From an uncultured Flavobacteriales bacterium (GTDB lineage: Bacteria; Bacteroidota; Bacteroidia; Flavobacteriales_D; Crocinitomicaceae), in contig CAJAII010000077.1 of NCBI GenBank assembly GCA_903939755.1, positions 62,001-126,000 on the forward strand: a DNA stretch of 64,000 nt. The letters are read 5' to 3'. Within the stretch, counting starts at the first letter, position 1. The number at the start of each line of letters is the position of its first letter. The notes beneath the pieces are model-generated. The model ran no database searches. It was given only the letters and a program-made list of their open reading frames with translations, and was not told the DNA's origin. Of this stretch, positions 9,326 through 17,942 are shown one piece after another. A program made the translations under genes and the position numbers.

Positions 9326-10584
9326 TTAAGGTGATCTTTTACATTCATAATTCGATTTGCCATATTTAAATAAATAAATAAATCAGCCGGATGTCCAATT
9401 TTATAATAAAATGCATTGTTCATCCTGCCGCGCTTGCTATTAAATAGGTCAATAAGCTGCAAGTCGCTATCACGATAATTCCCAATACGAACAATAACTA
9501 GCTTTCGAGAAGGAATTGTAATAATAAATTGGCCCTTTAATCCAATGCAATAATAAACCAATTCATCCCCATTATGATATACCCAAAAATGCAATCCATA
9601 ACGCTGATTTATTAGGCCGTCTTCTGTGACAAGATCTTGACATTGAATCACTTGATTCATATACGATTCACTTACAATACGCTTTCCCATAAACTGTCCC
9701 TTATTTGCTAAAAGCGACCCGATTTTTGCAAAATCATGCGCCGTTGCGTAAAAGCAACAAAATGCTTTTTCGACACCATTTTTTTTATCTAAACTCCAAT
9801 ACGCTGGGTACTCTGCCCCTAACGGCCCCCAGAGTTTTGTCTCGGCATAGGATGATAAGCTTACGGCAGTTGCTTTCTCAAGAACAAAAGCCAATAACTG
9901 AGAGTTTCCACTTTGATACTTAAAATTAACACCTGGTTTATTTATAACACGTTGTCGCATAATCAAATCAACTAAATTATGTGAGTAATATGCTTCAGCA
10001 TTCTCCGATAACGGATCCGTCCCACTTTCATTCCAATCAAAACCAGAAGACATTGTCAACAAATGCCGTATTGTAATAGCATTCCTTCCATGGTCTTTAA
10101 ACGCAGGTAGATACGTGCAAACTGGTTCATCAATACTTTTTATTTTTCCCTCATCAATTGCAATTCCAATTAAAAGACTAATGATTGATTTTGACATCGA
10201 AAAGGAATTCGAGACTTGACTGATTTCATGTTCGTCCCAATAAGATTCATGAATAATGGTATCATTATGAAGAATTAAAAAAGCTTTACTATCCTGTTTT
10301 TCATGGTAATCCAGTTCTGCTTTTGTTAATTTTAAGTCCGTCTTACTTTTCGTATGCGACCAAGAGACAGGTTTATTACTGGCCTGAATTTTTCTTTCAT
10401 TAAAATTGTCCAAATCATAAATTCCCGGCCCATTTCTGCCATGAAGATATGTCTGGTAAATTCCATCATACAAATAAGTTTTACCTGAAAGAATAATCAA
10501 TAAATTGATAATTAAAACAAGGTAAAATGAGGAAATGCCAAGTCGTTTTAAGAAATAAAAAATTGATTTTTTCATTCTTTGCAT
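9322..10584 (-). CDS. serine hydrolase, class C beta-lactamase family, membrane-anchored
   Basis: 420 residues. An N-terminal hydrophobic helix (about 11-32) should anchor it with the catalytic domain outside the cytoplasm. The penicillin-binding fold motifs are the SxxK nucleophile in SNSFSMSKS (~127-135) and the Tyr-containing FKYQSGNSQ (~226-234), close to the 6-aminohexanoate-dimer-hydrolase subgroup. Substrate could be a peptide, ester or amide; beta-lactamase activity should not be assumed. The annotated ATG overlaps the lipB stop (TAATG); a second ATG at 10575 (MKKSIFYF) would also give a good signal anchor. It is followed by a coupled 134-residue protein. Confidence 0.85.
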   Translation of the reverse strand: MQRMKKSIFYFLKRLGISSFYLVLIINLLIILSGKTYLYDGIYQTYLHGRNGPGIYDLDNFNERKIQASNKPVSWSHTKSKTDLKLTKAELDYHEKQDSKAFLILHNDTIIHESYWDEHEISQVSNSFSMSKSIISLLIGIAIDEGKIKSIDEPVCTYLPAFKDHGRNAITIRHLLTMSSGFDWNESGTDPLSENAEAYYSHNLVDLIMRQRVINKPGVNFKYQSGNSQLLAFVLEKATAVSLSSYAETKLWGPLGAEYPAYWSLDKKNGVEKAFCCFYATAHDFAKIGSLLANKGQFMGKRIVSESYMNQVIQCQDLVTEDGLINQRYGLHFWVYHNGDELVYYCIGLKGQFIITIPSRKLVIVRIGNYRDSDLQLIDLFNSKRGRMNNAFYYKIGHPADLFIYLNMANRIMNVKDHLK

Positions 10585-11279
10585 TAAATAGTAAAATCAA
10601 ACAATTTAGACAAATGGGATAAGAGTTTTTCACGTAATTCATCCATATCTATTTTACGCCCCAATTCATGCTGCATTGAAGTTACGCTTTTATCGCTTAT
10701 TCCACAAGGAATAATATAATCGAAATACTTTAAATCAGCATTCACATTAAAACCTAATCCATGCATGGTAATCCATCTAGAACTTTTTACACCCATAGCA
10801 CAAATCTTCCTAGCAGCTGGAGTGCCGACACCTAGCCAAACACCTGTTTGCCCATCAGCTCGCTCTCCATTAATTCCGTATTCAGACAAAGTCAAAATAA
10901 CCGCTTCCTCTAAAAATCGCATGTACTTATGAATATCGGTAAAAAACTGCTCAAGGTCAAAAATGGGATAAACGACTAATTGGCCTGGGCCATGGTAAGT
11001 AATATCACCCCCTCTATTAATTTTATAATAATTTGCTTCATGGTCTTGTAAGCCTTTTTCATCTAAAAGTAGGTGGTCTTCTTTCCCGCTTTTTCCGAGC
11101 GTAAAAACATGCGGGTGCTCGCATACAAGCAATTGGTTTTGAGGCGTAAAGCTTGTGTTATCGTTTCTGTTTTGGATTTTTAGATCAACGAGTTCTTTAA
11201 ATATTTTTTCTTGTAAATCCCAGGCTTCCTTATAATCAATGAGGCCTAGGCGGCGAATTGTTACTGCCCTATTTAACAT
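10584..11279 (-). CDS. lipB: octanoyl-[acyl-carrier-protein]:protein N-octanoyltransferase
   Basis: Moves octanoate from acyl carrier protein to lipoyl domains of 2-oxoacid dehydrogenases and GcvH, the first step of lipoate assembly. 231 residues. Motifs are RGGDITYHGPGQLVVYPI (~89-106), GVWLG, the catalytic Lys in ARKICAMGV (Lys158) and the thioester Cys in IIPCGISDKSVTS (Cys192). It sits between two genes with overlapping start and stop codons on both sides (TAATG at 11279 and at 10584), so it is part of a tight operon. No lipA is visible in the window. Confidence 0.95.
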   Translation of the reverse strand: MLNRAVTIRRLGLIDYKEAWDLQEKIFKELVDLKIQNRNDNTSFTPQNQLLVCEHPHVFTLGKSGKEDHLLLDEKGLQDHEANYYKINRGGDITYHGPGQLVVYPIFDLEQFFTDIHKYMRFLEEAVILTLSEYGINGERADGQTGVWLGVGTPAARKICAMGVKSSRWITMHGLGFNVNADLKYFDYIIPCGISDKSVTSMQHELGRKIDMDELREKLLSHLSKLFDFTI

Positions 11280-12262
11280 TAAAAATTTGCTAGCTCACTT
11301 TTAAGGTAATCAATAATCTCGATGTCCATAATGTCCGCTTTATTTAGATCACAAAGATAATAAGATGCCCAATCAACGATATGAATAAAATACAAAGAAC
11401 GCTCAATGATTGTTTCCCCTTTAGCTTCGATCACGAAAACTTTACCTGTTTTTTTCTCCACCGCATCCAAAGTGATTTGAAAACGTTTTTTATTTCTAGG
11501 ATGCATGTCGACAGAATTAAAGAAAACTGGTGCAAATCGAGTGTCACCACCTCCCCAACCAACCAGTTCGTTGTGATTCATTTCCGGAATAACATGATGC
11601 CAGCCTAGGTATTTAGAATTTTCATTAAATTGTTGACGGGCGCGAACAATGACTCCCTCATACTTAGTCTCAGCATAATACACACCTACTTTTTTGTAAA
11701 GATAATTTGCTAATTCCAATCCTATTGATTGTATAGACGCAAGGTCTTTAACTAAAGCATCAGCCGCATTGTTCATTGAATCGATGCATTTAGGTGAAAT
11801 GAAACCTTGTCGAGATAAATAATTAAGCAACTGCACCAATGAAAATGCCAAAGCACTCCGTGGAGGATTTCCTCCGGGAACAATAATACAATCATAGGTA
11901 TATTTTGTGCAAAAATCTTGAAGATTTCCACCGCTTGTAATCCCAACAATATGACAGCCATTGGCATGAGCCGCATCAATGGCCATTGTTGTTTCTTCGG
12001 TGTTTCCTGAATAAGAACAACCAATTACCAACGTGTTTTCATTTGCGAAAGCGGGCAATGTATATTCATTGACGCACGTTATCGGGACTTTTATTTCATC
12101 TTGCGTCCAATTGTGAACTATTTTCGCTCCGATACCAGACCCTCCTAATCCACAGATAACAATGTTCTTTATTTCATTCTTTGGGGTGGTAAATGCATTA
12201 GAATTACCTATTTGAATGGCATCTCTAATATTTTGCGAGAAGGCCTCTATTAATGTTTTCAT
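11279..12262 (-). CDS. SIS-domain phosphoglucose/phosphomannose isomerase family protein
   Basis: 327 residues made of two SIS sugar-isomerase lobes. Motifs: NIVICGLGGSGIGA (~32-45), CSYSGNTEET (~88-97), GGNPPRSALAFSLVQLL (~130-146) and EMNHNELVGW (~224-233), the last carrying the His/Glu used by the bifunctional PGI/PMI group. The likely reaction is fructose-6-phosphate to glucose-6- and/or mannose-6-phosphate. It may supply the cell's isomerase step, since no classical pgi is in view. Start codon ATG at 12262; its stop overlaps lipB's ATG. An 18-base gap separates it from the upstream carboxylase gene. Confidence 0.88.
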   Translation of the reverse strand: MKTLIEAFSQNIRDAIQIGNSNAFTTPKNEIKNIVICGLGGSGIGAKIVHNWTQDEIKVPITCVNEYTLPAFANENTLVIGCSYSGNTEETTMAIDAAHANGCHIVGITSGGNLQDFCTKYTYDCIIVPGGNPPRSALAFSLVQLLNYLSRQGFISPKCIDSMNNAADALVKDLASIQSIGLELANYLYKKVGVYYAETKYEGVIVRARQQFNENSKYLGWHHVIPEMNHNELVGWGGGDTRFAPVFFNSVDMHPRNKKRFQITLDAVEKKTGKVFVIEAKGETIIERSLYFIHIVDWASYYLCDLNKADIMDIEIIDYLKSELANF

Positions 12263-12280
12263 ATACGATTATATTAAAAT

Positions 12281-13822
12281 TTAAAGTGGAATATTTCCAT
12301 GTTTTTTATAAGGTAAGTTCTCTGCTTTTTTTTCAAGCATCTTAAAACTTGCAATTAACTTATTACGCGTTTCTTCTGGCAAAATGACATCGTCGATGAT
12401 GCCCCTTTCGGCTGCTCGGTATGGGTTCGCAAACAAATCGGCATATTCAGCTTCTTTTTCAAGCCATTTTTCGGAAGGATTAGTTGCACCAGAAATCTCT
12501 TTTTTAAATATTATTTCGGCAGCCCCTTTTGCGCCCATTACGGCAATTTCAGCTGTAGGCCAAGCATAATTTAAATCTGCCCCCAAGGTTTTGGAATTCA
12601 TTACACAATAGGCACCTCCATAGGCTTTTCGTGTAATAACTGTGATTCTTGGAACCGTTGCTTCTGCAAAGGCATACAGTAATTTAGCACCATGCGTGAT
12701 AATTCCATTCCATTCCTGATCTGTTCCAGGAAGAAATCCCGGAACATCTTCAATAACCAATAAGGGAATATTAAATGAGTCACAAAACCGAACAAATCGA
12801 GCGCCTTTTCTAGAAGCGTCGATATCCAAAACCCCTGCTAAAGAAGCTGGTTGATTGGCAACTATACCAATTGACTTTCCTTCTAAACGACCAAAACCGA
12901 CTACTATATTTTTTGCGAAATCCATATGAACCTCCCTAAATGAATCGTCATCGATAATACAATCTATTATTTTTCGGGAATCGTAGGGCAGATTTACGTT
13001 TTCAGGAAGCACTTCCTTAATTTGATTTAGTTTTGATGAAGTGAATTCAACAACAGAAGGTACAGGGGACGTCTCATAGGCATTTTGAGGAAGGTATGAA
13101 ATTAAATCCCTTACTTTTTTCAAACACTCCACATCATTCGCTGCTGTAAAATGATTCACCCCCGATTTTTCAGCATGTGTCTTTGCACCGCCCAAATCCT
13201 CAGATGAAACTTCTTCATGCGTAACTGTTTTGACAACATTCGGACCCGTAACAAACATATACGACGTTTCCTCCACCATAAAAACAAAGTCGGTGAGTGC
13301 GGGCGAATAAACTGCTCCACCAGCACAGGGCCCCATAATTACAGATATTTGTGGCACCACACCAGAGGCACGGGTATTTCGAAAAAAAATATCTGCATAT
13401 CCTGATAAAGAAACCACTCCCTCTTGTATTCGAGCTCCCCCTGAATCGTTCAGTCCAATTATTGGCGCGCCATTCTTCATCGCCATGTCCATTAATCGGC
13501 AAATTTTAGCGGCATGCGTTTCAGAAAGAGACCCTCCAAGAACGGTAAAGTCTTGGGAAAAAACATAGATCAAGCGCCCAAAAATAGTTCCATAACCCGT
13601 AATAACGCCGTCGCCAGGTATACGTTGGTTTTCTATGCCAAAAGTTGTTGCTCGGTGTTCCACCAGAGCACCTAGTTCATGAAATGAAGCTTCATCTAAC
13701 AACATGGTTATTCTTTCGCGAGCAGTTAACTTGCCTTGATCGTGTTGTTTCTTAATTCTATCTTCCCCACCTCCCAAGGTAGAAAGGAATCTTTTTTCTA
13801 ATAATTGTTTAGTTTTTTCCAT
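12281..13822 (-). CDS. acyl-CoA carboxylase beta (carboxyltransferase) subunit
   Basis: 513 residues, propionyl/methylmalonyl-CoA carboxylase beta type. It carries the two crotonase-like halves: the N-terminal half with KLTARERITMLLDE, NDSGGARIQEGV and GPCAGGAVYSPAL, and the C-terminal half with VANQPASLAGVLDIDASRK, VPGFLPGTDQEW and AYGGAYCVMNSK. It accepts carboxybiotin and carboxylates an acyl-CoA, probably propionyl-CoA. The biotin carboxylase/carrier subunit is not in the window, so pairing and exact substrate are unproven. It lies upstream of the isomerase and lipB in the same strand run, with 59 bases between it and the next gene upstream. Confidence 0.92.
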   Translation of the reverse strand: MEKTKQLLEKRFLSTLGGGEDRIKKQHDQGKLTARERITMLLDEASFHELGALVEHRATTFGIENQRIPGDGVITGYGTIFGRLIYVFSQDFTVLGGSLSETHAAKICRLMDMAMKNGAPIIGLNDSGGARIQEGVVSLSGYADIFFRNTRASGVVPQISVIMGPCAGGAVYSPALTDFVFMVEETSYMFVTGPNVVKTVTHEEVSSEDLGGAKTHAEKSGVNHFTAANDVECLKKVRDLISYLPQNAYETSPVPSVVEFTSSKLNQIKEVLPENVNLPYDSRKIIDCIIDDDSFREVHMDFAKNIVVGFGRLEGKSIGIVANQPASLAGVLDIDASRKGARFVRFCDSFNIPLLVIEDVPGFLPGTDQEWNGIITHGAKLLYAFAEATVPRITVITRKAYGGAYCVMNSKTLGADLNYAWPTAEIAVMGAKGAAEIIFKKEISGATNPSEKWLEKEAEYADLFANPYRAAERGIIDDVILPEETRNKLIASFKMLEKKAENLPYKKHGNIPL

Positions 13823-13881
13823 ATCAAATTGGGGTCAAAAATACATGATTTTTTAGCTGCCACTAACAAAAAAGTGCTAAA

Positions 13882-14469
13882 TTAAGCTTGTTTTATCTCT
13901 TTCTTAACCGGCGCAAAAATTGGAAGTCCTATTCCAACTAGAAAAAGAACGACAATTATTAACTCAGAAAGCATGATAAAATTAACCATTCCTAATATAA
14001 TCCCCAAAATCGAAAGCCGAACCTGAGATTGCTGTAGACTATGATTGATGTTTTTTTGTTTTAGTTCGTCTGATTGCTTGAATTTTTGCTCTGTTTTTAA
14101 TTTCATCCATTCGGCAAAGATCAAAAGTGGAATTAAAATTATCCCTTGCTGGACGCCCATGTCTTCATACGTTAAAAACTTTATTACTCCTTTTATGGGA
14201 TTAAAATCAACCGTCATTTGGTAGTTAATCAATATAATAATTAATACCTCAAAGAAAAAGAGTATCATGCTTTTACTTAAAATTAAAGCTTTGTCTGAAA
14301 ATTGTATTTGAATCTTATTCATGCGAATAATCAAAAAGGCTTGTTTAGCCAACTGATCGATAATAAAATATAGTGCAATGAAATAAAACCCCCAATCCCA
14401 AAAGAAAAAGCCAATAAGCGGCAGGGCTACATCGCCGACTAAAAGAATTATTTTTTCTTGAATTTTCAA
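13882..14469 (-). CDS. unknown integral membrane protein with TTG start
   Basis: 195 residues with about five hydrophobic segments (roughly 7-38, 62-84, 107-122, 150-182) and a Gln/Lys-rich cytoplasmic-looking stretch at 125-148. I do not recognise the family. The start codon appears to be TTG at 14469: the sequence TTGA overlaps the TGA stop of the upstream TPR gene, and no in-frame ATG precedes the first two membrane segments. This fits translational coupling to the TPR lipoprotein. Function unknown; a joint role with the TPR lipoprotein is inference. Confidence 0.65.
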   Translation of the reverse strand: MKIQEKIILLVGDVALPLIGFFFWDWGFYFIALYFIIDQLAKQAFLIIRMNKIQIQFSDKALILSKSMILFFFEVLIIILINYQMTVDFNPIKGVIKFLTYEDMGVQQGIILIPLLIFAEWMKLKTEQKFKQSDELKQKNINHSLQQSQVRLSILGIILGMVNFIMLSELIIVVLFLVGIGLPIFAPVKKEIKQA

Positions 14470-15467
14470 CGGCGTTTTTTTAATACTGCGACCCGCTCTT
14501 TTGTTAATTTAAATTCAGGATTATACTTTAACACCTTAGCATAAGAAAGCAATGCATTTGAGATGTCTTTTTTGTCCTCATATATTAATCCTATATTATG
14601 ATAACACTCAATATGCCGAACTTCAATATCCAGTGCAGCATTGTAAAAATACAACGCACTATCTAAATCAAGATCCGTAAATTGCTTGATATAGCCCAAT
14701 TGAAAATTTGCTTCATAATAGGTACTGTCAAGCTTAAGCATTTTTCTATAAATCAGTTTGGCTTCATTTTCCCTTCCATAAATTTGTTTCGCATAAGCCA
14801 ATGAATATAGAACATCTGGATTTTTTGGCTGTAGCTGTGAGGCCGTTGTATAGTATTCGATACAAATTGGGTTTTCTTCGAACTGGTAAAGAGCTCCTAA
14901 CATTAGATAGCCACCGTAAAAAGTAGGGTCTTGTTGGACAGCTGTTTCATAGGATGATATAGCTAATTTAGAATTCCCCAATAATCGATAGTTACTTCCT
15001 TTTAATATATAGGCGTTTCGATACTTTGGATTAATCTTCAGTGCGAGATTGATATATTTAAAGGAGTTGTCAAAATCCTGACGTAAACTAAACGTATTTG
15101 CTAGACCAACTAAAGCTCTTACATTTTTTGGGTCCTTACTTATAAGTTTTCTGTAATGATATTGTGCTTTTGAAACATCTGCATTCTGACGATCAGGATT
15201 ATTACAAATAGCATCCGCGTATAGAATCCTGGTGTCGAGACGAGAGCTGTCAAGTCTAAATGCTTTGGCGGCATCAGCGATAGCAACATCGTACTTAAAA
15301 TTGTTTAAAGCTTGCTCTCCATGTTTCACTAATAAATTAACACTGTCGGGATATTGTAATAATAAACTATCTAAAGACAAAGTCGAATTGTGCCCTAAAA
15401 CGGGTTTGTTTTTACACGAAACTAAAAACAAAGAAAAGACAAGAAAAATTCCAAAAATTATTTTCAT
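14466..15467 (-). CDS. TPR-repeat lipoprotein
   Basis: 333 residues. The signal peptide ends in FLVSC (Cys18), a lipobox. The remainder is tandem tetratricopeptide repeats of about 34 residues (for example ALVGLANTFSLRQDF, AYILKGSNYRLLGN, YHNIGLIYEDKKDISNAL), a protein-interaction scaffold at the envelope. Its promoter element ends only 5 bases before the ATG. Its 3' end overlaps the TTG start of the membrane protein 13882-14469, so the pair forms a two-gene unit heading the minus-strand run. Partner unknown. Confidence 0.85.
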   Translation of the reverse strand: MKIIFGIFLVFSLFLVSCKNKPVLGHNSTLSLDSLLLQYPDSVNLLVKHGEQALNNFKYDVAIADAAKAFRLDSSRLDTRILYADAICNNPDRQNADVSKAQYHYRKLISKDPKNVRALVGLANTFSLRQDFDNSFKYINLALKINPKYRNAYILKGSNYRLLGNSKLAISSYETAVQQDPTFYGGYLMLGALYQFEENPICIEYYTTASQLQPKNPDVLYSLAYAKQIYGRENEAKLIYRKMLKLDSTYYEANFQLGYIKQFTDLDLDSALYFYNAALDIEVRHIECYHNIGLIYEDKKDISNALLSYAKVLKYNPEFKLTKERVAVLKKRR

Positions 15468-15472
15468 AATAA

Positions 15473-15480
15473 CAAAGATA
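15473..15480 (-). promoter_or_regulatory. candidate -7 promoter element for the TPR lipoprotein
   Basis: On the minus strand TATCTTTG matches TAnnTTTG, with five bases before the ATG at 15467. This predicts a leaderless or nearly leaderless mRNA. It is divergent from the promoter at 15486-15515. Confidence 0.45.
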
Positions 15481-15485
15481 AGTAA

Positions 15486-15515
15486 TTTGTATTGTTTCGT
15501 TTATTCTTACTTTTG
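15486..15515 (+). promoter_or_regulatory. candidate promoter (TTTG, 18 bp, TACTTTTG) for the small Cys-pair protein
   Basis: TTTG at 15486-15489 and TACTTTTG at 15508-15515 match the -33 and -7 elements with a spacing of 18 bases. This is the best two-box promoter in the window. The ATG follows at 15534. Confidence 0.55.
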
Positions 15516-15533
15516 TTATTGAAAAAAATCGCC

Positions 15534-15779
15534 ATGAAATTCAAGGTAACACTTTTTGTATTCACCTGTCTAACAATTGGAAATACGCTGTTTAGCCAAG
15601 GTTGTTCGCAATGTAAATTAATGGCCGAGCAAGGTAATGAAATGGATGAGACGGCATTTGGAACGAACATTAATAGTGGAATACTATATTTAATGATTAT
15701 TCCCTATTTATTAATTCTCTTCTTGTTTAGGAAACAAATTGTAGGTCTGTTTAAAAAGCTATTCAAACCAGCGAATTAG
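15534..15779 (+). CDS. small exported membrane protein with CSQC motif
   Basis: 81 residues from the ATG at 15534; an upstream in-frame start at 15492 would overlap the promoter and spoil the signal peptide. Layout: signal peptide ending near LFSQ, then GCSQCKLMAEQGNEMDE, then a membrane helix (about 48-65) and a basic tail FKKLFKPAN. The CxxC right after cleavage suggests a metal or redox site facing outside the cytoplasm. I know similar short proteins in Bacteroidota but no function. It converges on the oxidoreductase gene with a 4-base TTAG stop overlap. Confidence 0.7.
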   Translation: MKFKVTLFVFTCLTIGNTLFSQGCSQCKLMAEQGNEMDETAFGTNINSGILYLMIIPYLLILFLFRKQIVGLFKKLFKPAN

Positions 15780-16804
15780 TCCCAAAAGACTGTTATTTTT
15801 CCGACCGACTGCCCACTTTCTAGGAAATCATGTGCTTTCGCGATCTCTTTTACATGAAATGTCTTACCTACCAATGGCGTGATTTTTTTGTCATGAAAAA
15901 GAGAGGCTACCGCCTCCATACATTCTTGAATTACGTGTGGCTTATTATCGGCTATCTTTAACATGTTTATTCCCAATATACTTTTAGACCTCATCATGAA
16001 GGCAACTGGAATTAACAGTCCCATTTTACGTAAAAAAGACAACTTAGAAAATATCCCCAATCTACCTTTTAGTAATTCGGCTCCACCAAACAAAAACAAG
16101 CGCCCACCCGACCCTAATAAGCGCAAATCTTTTTTTACCGTTGATCCAGCGACGGCATTGAAACTAACGTCTAATCTTCGGCCATTTAATAGTAATTCAA
16201 TTTCTTTTTCATAATCGTTTTCAGTATAATTTATGGTAAAGTCTGCTCCTATTTTTTTTGCTAATATTTCTTTTTCAGCACTACTTACTTTGGCAATAAC
16301 CGTTGCACCCGCAAGCTTAGCAAGTTGTATTAGTATAGACCCAACACCACCTGCAGCAGCGTGAATTAAAACCCAATCATTGCGTCTTATTTTAGAAATA
16401 TAATCTGACATATAAAATGCAGTAACGGCTTGAGTACTTAAGGCCATTGCCGTCTCAGCACTCGTTTCTGGTAAAGAAATAAACGCAGTTCTTTTGCTAA
16501 TCACTTTTTTAGCATAGGCACCAAAACGACTAAATGCTAATACGCGATTTCCAAGAAGATGCTGGTCATCCTTATTTCCAACCTGTATTATGGTGCCTAC
16601 TAATTCATAACCGATTACACAGGGCAATGGTGGAGCCTCATTGTACAAACCCCTTCTTGCCATAACGTCGGCATAATTCAATCCAAAAGCTTCTGAATCA
16701 ATGAGGACTTCATCTTCTTTTAATTCGGGAAGGGTTACCTCATCAATGCAAAACGCACTTTCTGCGGAGCCAATTTTAGTTAATACGATCGCCTGCGTCT
16801 TCAT
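15776..16804 (-). CDS. zinc-free medium-chain quinone oxidoreductase (VAT-1-like)
   Basis: 342 residues of the MDR superfamily. The N-terminal GroES-like domain contains NYADVMARRGLY and PCVIGYELVGTI; the Rossmann domain has IHAAAGGVGSILIQLAK (about 146-162). The structural and catalytic zinc Cys sets are absent, as in NADPH:quinone reductases and VAT-1 homologues. It probably reduces quinones or enals with NADPH. The stop TAA is shared with the convergent small protein. Its ATG overlaps the stop of the upstream beta-barrel gene by 4 bases, so the two are co-transcribed. Confidence 0.88.
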   Translation of the reverse strand: MKTQAIVLTKIGSAESAFCIDEVTLPELKEDEVLIDSEAFGLNYADVMARRGLYNEAPPLPCVIGYELVGTIIQVGNKDDQHLLGNRVLAFSRFGAYAKKVISKRTAFISLPETSAETAMALSTQAVTAFYMSDYISKIRRNDWVLIHAAAGGVGSILIQLAKLAGATVIAKVSSAEKEILAKKIGADFTINYTENDYEKEIELLLNGRRLDVSFNAVAGSTVKKDLRLLGSGGRLFLFGGAELLKGRLGIFSKLSFLRKMGLLIPVAFMMRSKSILGINMLKIADNKPHVIQECMEAVASLFHDKKITPLVGKTFHVKEIAKAHDFLESGQSVGKITVFWD

Positions 16805-17301
16805 TTTTTTATTTTTGTGTTATTGATTAATACAAAACGAATATCAATAAATAGTGTATTTGTTGTGAAAAAATTAGTGCGCGCTTTTGACAAAAACTGA
16901 TAGCCTGTTTGAATATGAAATTGCCATATTTTATATCCTAACACTGGCGCGAATCCAATCTTAGTATTGGTAAAATCAGTTCGCAAAAGAAGAGAAGCAC
17001 CATAAGTAAGGCCAATATTGCTAGGTTTATACCAATATCCTAGGTCGTAACCCAATACATTATTTGAAAAATCATAATTGAACCCAATGTTTAATGCATG
17101 CGTTTTAGGTTTTCGGAATTGTAAATCTTTCCACTGACGTTCACCTCCAATTCCGACAACAATAAACCTTCCTTTTTGAAGACCAAAATAAGGACCGTTT
17201 TTTACAATATCAATCCTTCGTTTTTCAAGCAAGCCTTTTTTTTGAGCCTGTAACACAGTGGTTATAAAAATGAAAAACAGGATGGTGATTGATTTTAACA
17301 T
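16801..17301 (-). CDS. small outer-membrane beta-barrel-like protein
   Basis: 166 residues with an N-terminal signal peptide ending near LQAQ. The mature part alternates polar and hydrophobic residues with many aromatic strand ends (NIGFNYDFSNNVLGYDLGYW, TYGASLLLRTDF, FHIQTGYQFL), which fits a small outer-membrane barrel. No family name can be given. It is translationally coupled to the downstream oxidoreductase. Its 5' end is divergent from tadA, and in-frame starts of tadA further upstream would overlap it, which argues for a downstream tadA start. Confidence 0.65.
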   Translation of the reverse strand: MLKSITILFFIFITTVLQAQKKGLLEKRRIDIVKNGPYFGLQKGRFIVVGIGGERQWKDLQFRKPKTHALNIGFNYDFSNNVLGYDLGYWYKPSNIGLTYGASLLLRTDFTNTKIGFAPVLGYKIWQFHIQTGYQFLSKARTNFFTTNTLFIDIRFVLINNTKIKK

Positions 17302-17368
17302 AGTTTTAGGTCGTTACTGTTTCAATTGTTTTCTGCTTGAATCTGATGGTTTCGAAATTAACAATTTG

Positions 17369-17887
17369 ATGCGACATATACTCGAATCTTATTATTATTG
17401 CGATATTTACCACCCAAATCATGCTAAACACCCTTGCTTGAACATCATTTCCCCATACAACGAGACCTATTTTATGCAGCAGGCATTGTTAGAAGCAGAA
17501 AAAGCCTTTTCTGTAAACGAAGTGCCCGTTGGAGCGGTCGTTGTTTGTAATAATCAAATTATTGGCAAAGGACACAATTTGACAGAAACTTTAAATGATA
17601 TTACAGCACATGCAGAAATGCAGGCGATAACTGCCGCTGCCACCTATTTAGGTGGAAAATACTTAAAGGGATGCACCTTATTCGTAACATTAGAGCCATG
17701 TCCAATGTGCGCCGGGGCATTGTATTGGTCCCAAATTGATAAGGTGGTGTTTGCAACACGGGACGAAAAAAGAGGCGCTTGCCGCCAACACCCCTCATTA
17801 TTTCACCCAAGTACATTGGTTACCAACGGAATCTTGGAAGCGCCCTGTTCAGAAATACTAAAACGATTCTTTAAGGACAAACGTTAA
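17369..17887 (+). CDS. tadA: tRNA-specific adenosine deaminase
   Basis: Deaminates A34 to inosine in the tRNA-Arg(ACG) anticodon. Zinc-deaminase motifs: AHAEMQA (His81, catalytic Glu83) and LEPCPMCAGAL (Cys111, Cys114), counted from the chosen start. The conserved core begins near FMQQALLEAEKAF. The open frame extends up to 17258, over the divergent barrel gene, but that part has no family similarity. ATG 17369 gives 172 residues; TTG 17438 or ATG 17474 would be nearer the usual 150-160, so the true start is uncertain. C-terminal ILKRFFKDKR is ordinary. Confidence 0.9.
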   Translation: MRHILESYYYCDIYHPNHAKHPCLNIISPYNETYFMQQALLEAEKAFSVNEVPVGAVVVCNNQIIGKGHNLTETLNDITAHAEMQAITAAATYLGGKYLKGCTLFVTLEPCPMCAGALYWSQIDKVVFATRDEKRGACRQHPSLFHPSTLVTNGILEAPCSEILKRFFKDKR

Positions 17888-17921
17888 GGCTAAAATCCTT
17901 TATGTTTTCAACTCAATTCCC

Positions 17922-17929
17922 TATATTTG
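17922..17929 (+). promoter_or_regulatory. candidate -7 promoter element for the RidA-family gene
   Basis: TATATTTG matches TAnnTTTG, 13 bases before the ATG at 17943. It would give a leader of under ten bases. Confidence 0.45.
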
Positions 17930-17942
17930 CATAAAAAAAGTA

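Noticed and set aside
9322-10584. Antibiotic-resistance beta-lactamase
   Set aside because: Motifs fit the broad serine-hydrolase family with a membrane anchor, not a dedicated class C lactamase, and no resistance context is present.
13215-13502. 95-codon open frame inside the acyl-CoA carboxylase gene with partly protein-like look
   Set aside because: It lies wholly inside the strongly conserved carboxylase frame on the same strand in another phase, and has no start context or domain.
17258-17368. N-terminal extension of tadA
   Set aside because: It overlaps the divergent barrel gene, has no similarity to deaminases, and the family core starts later.
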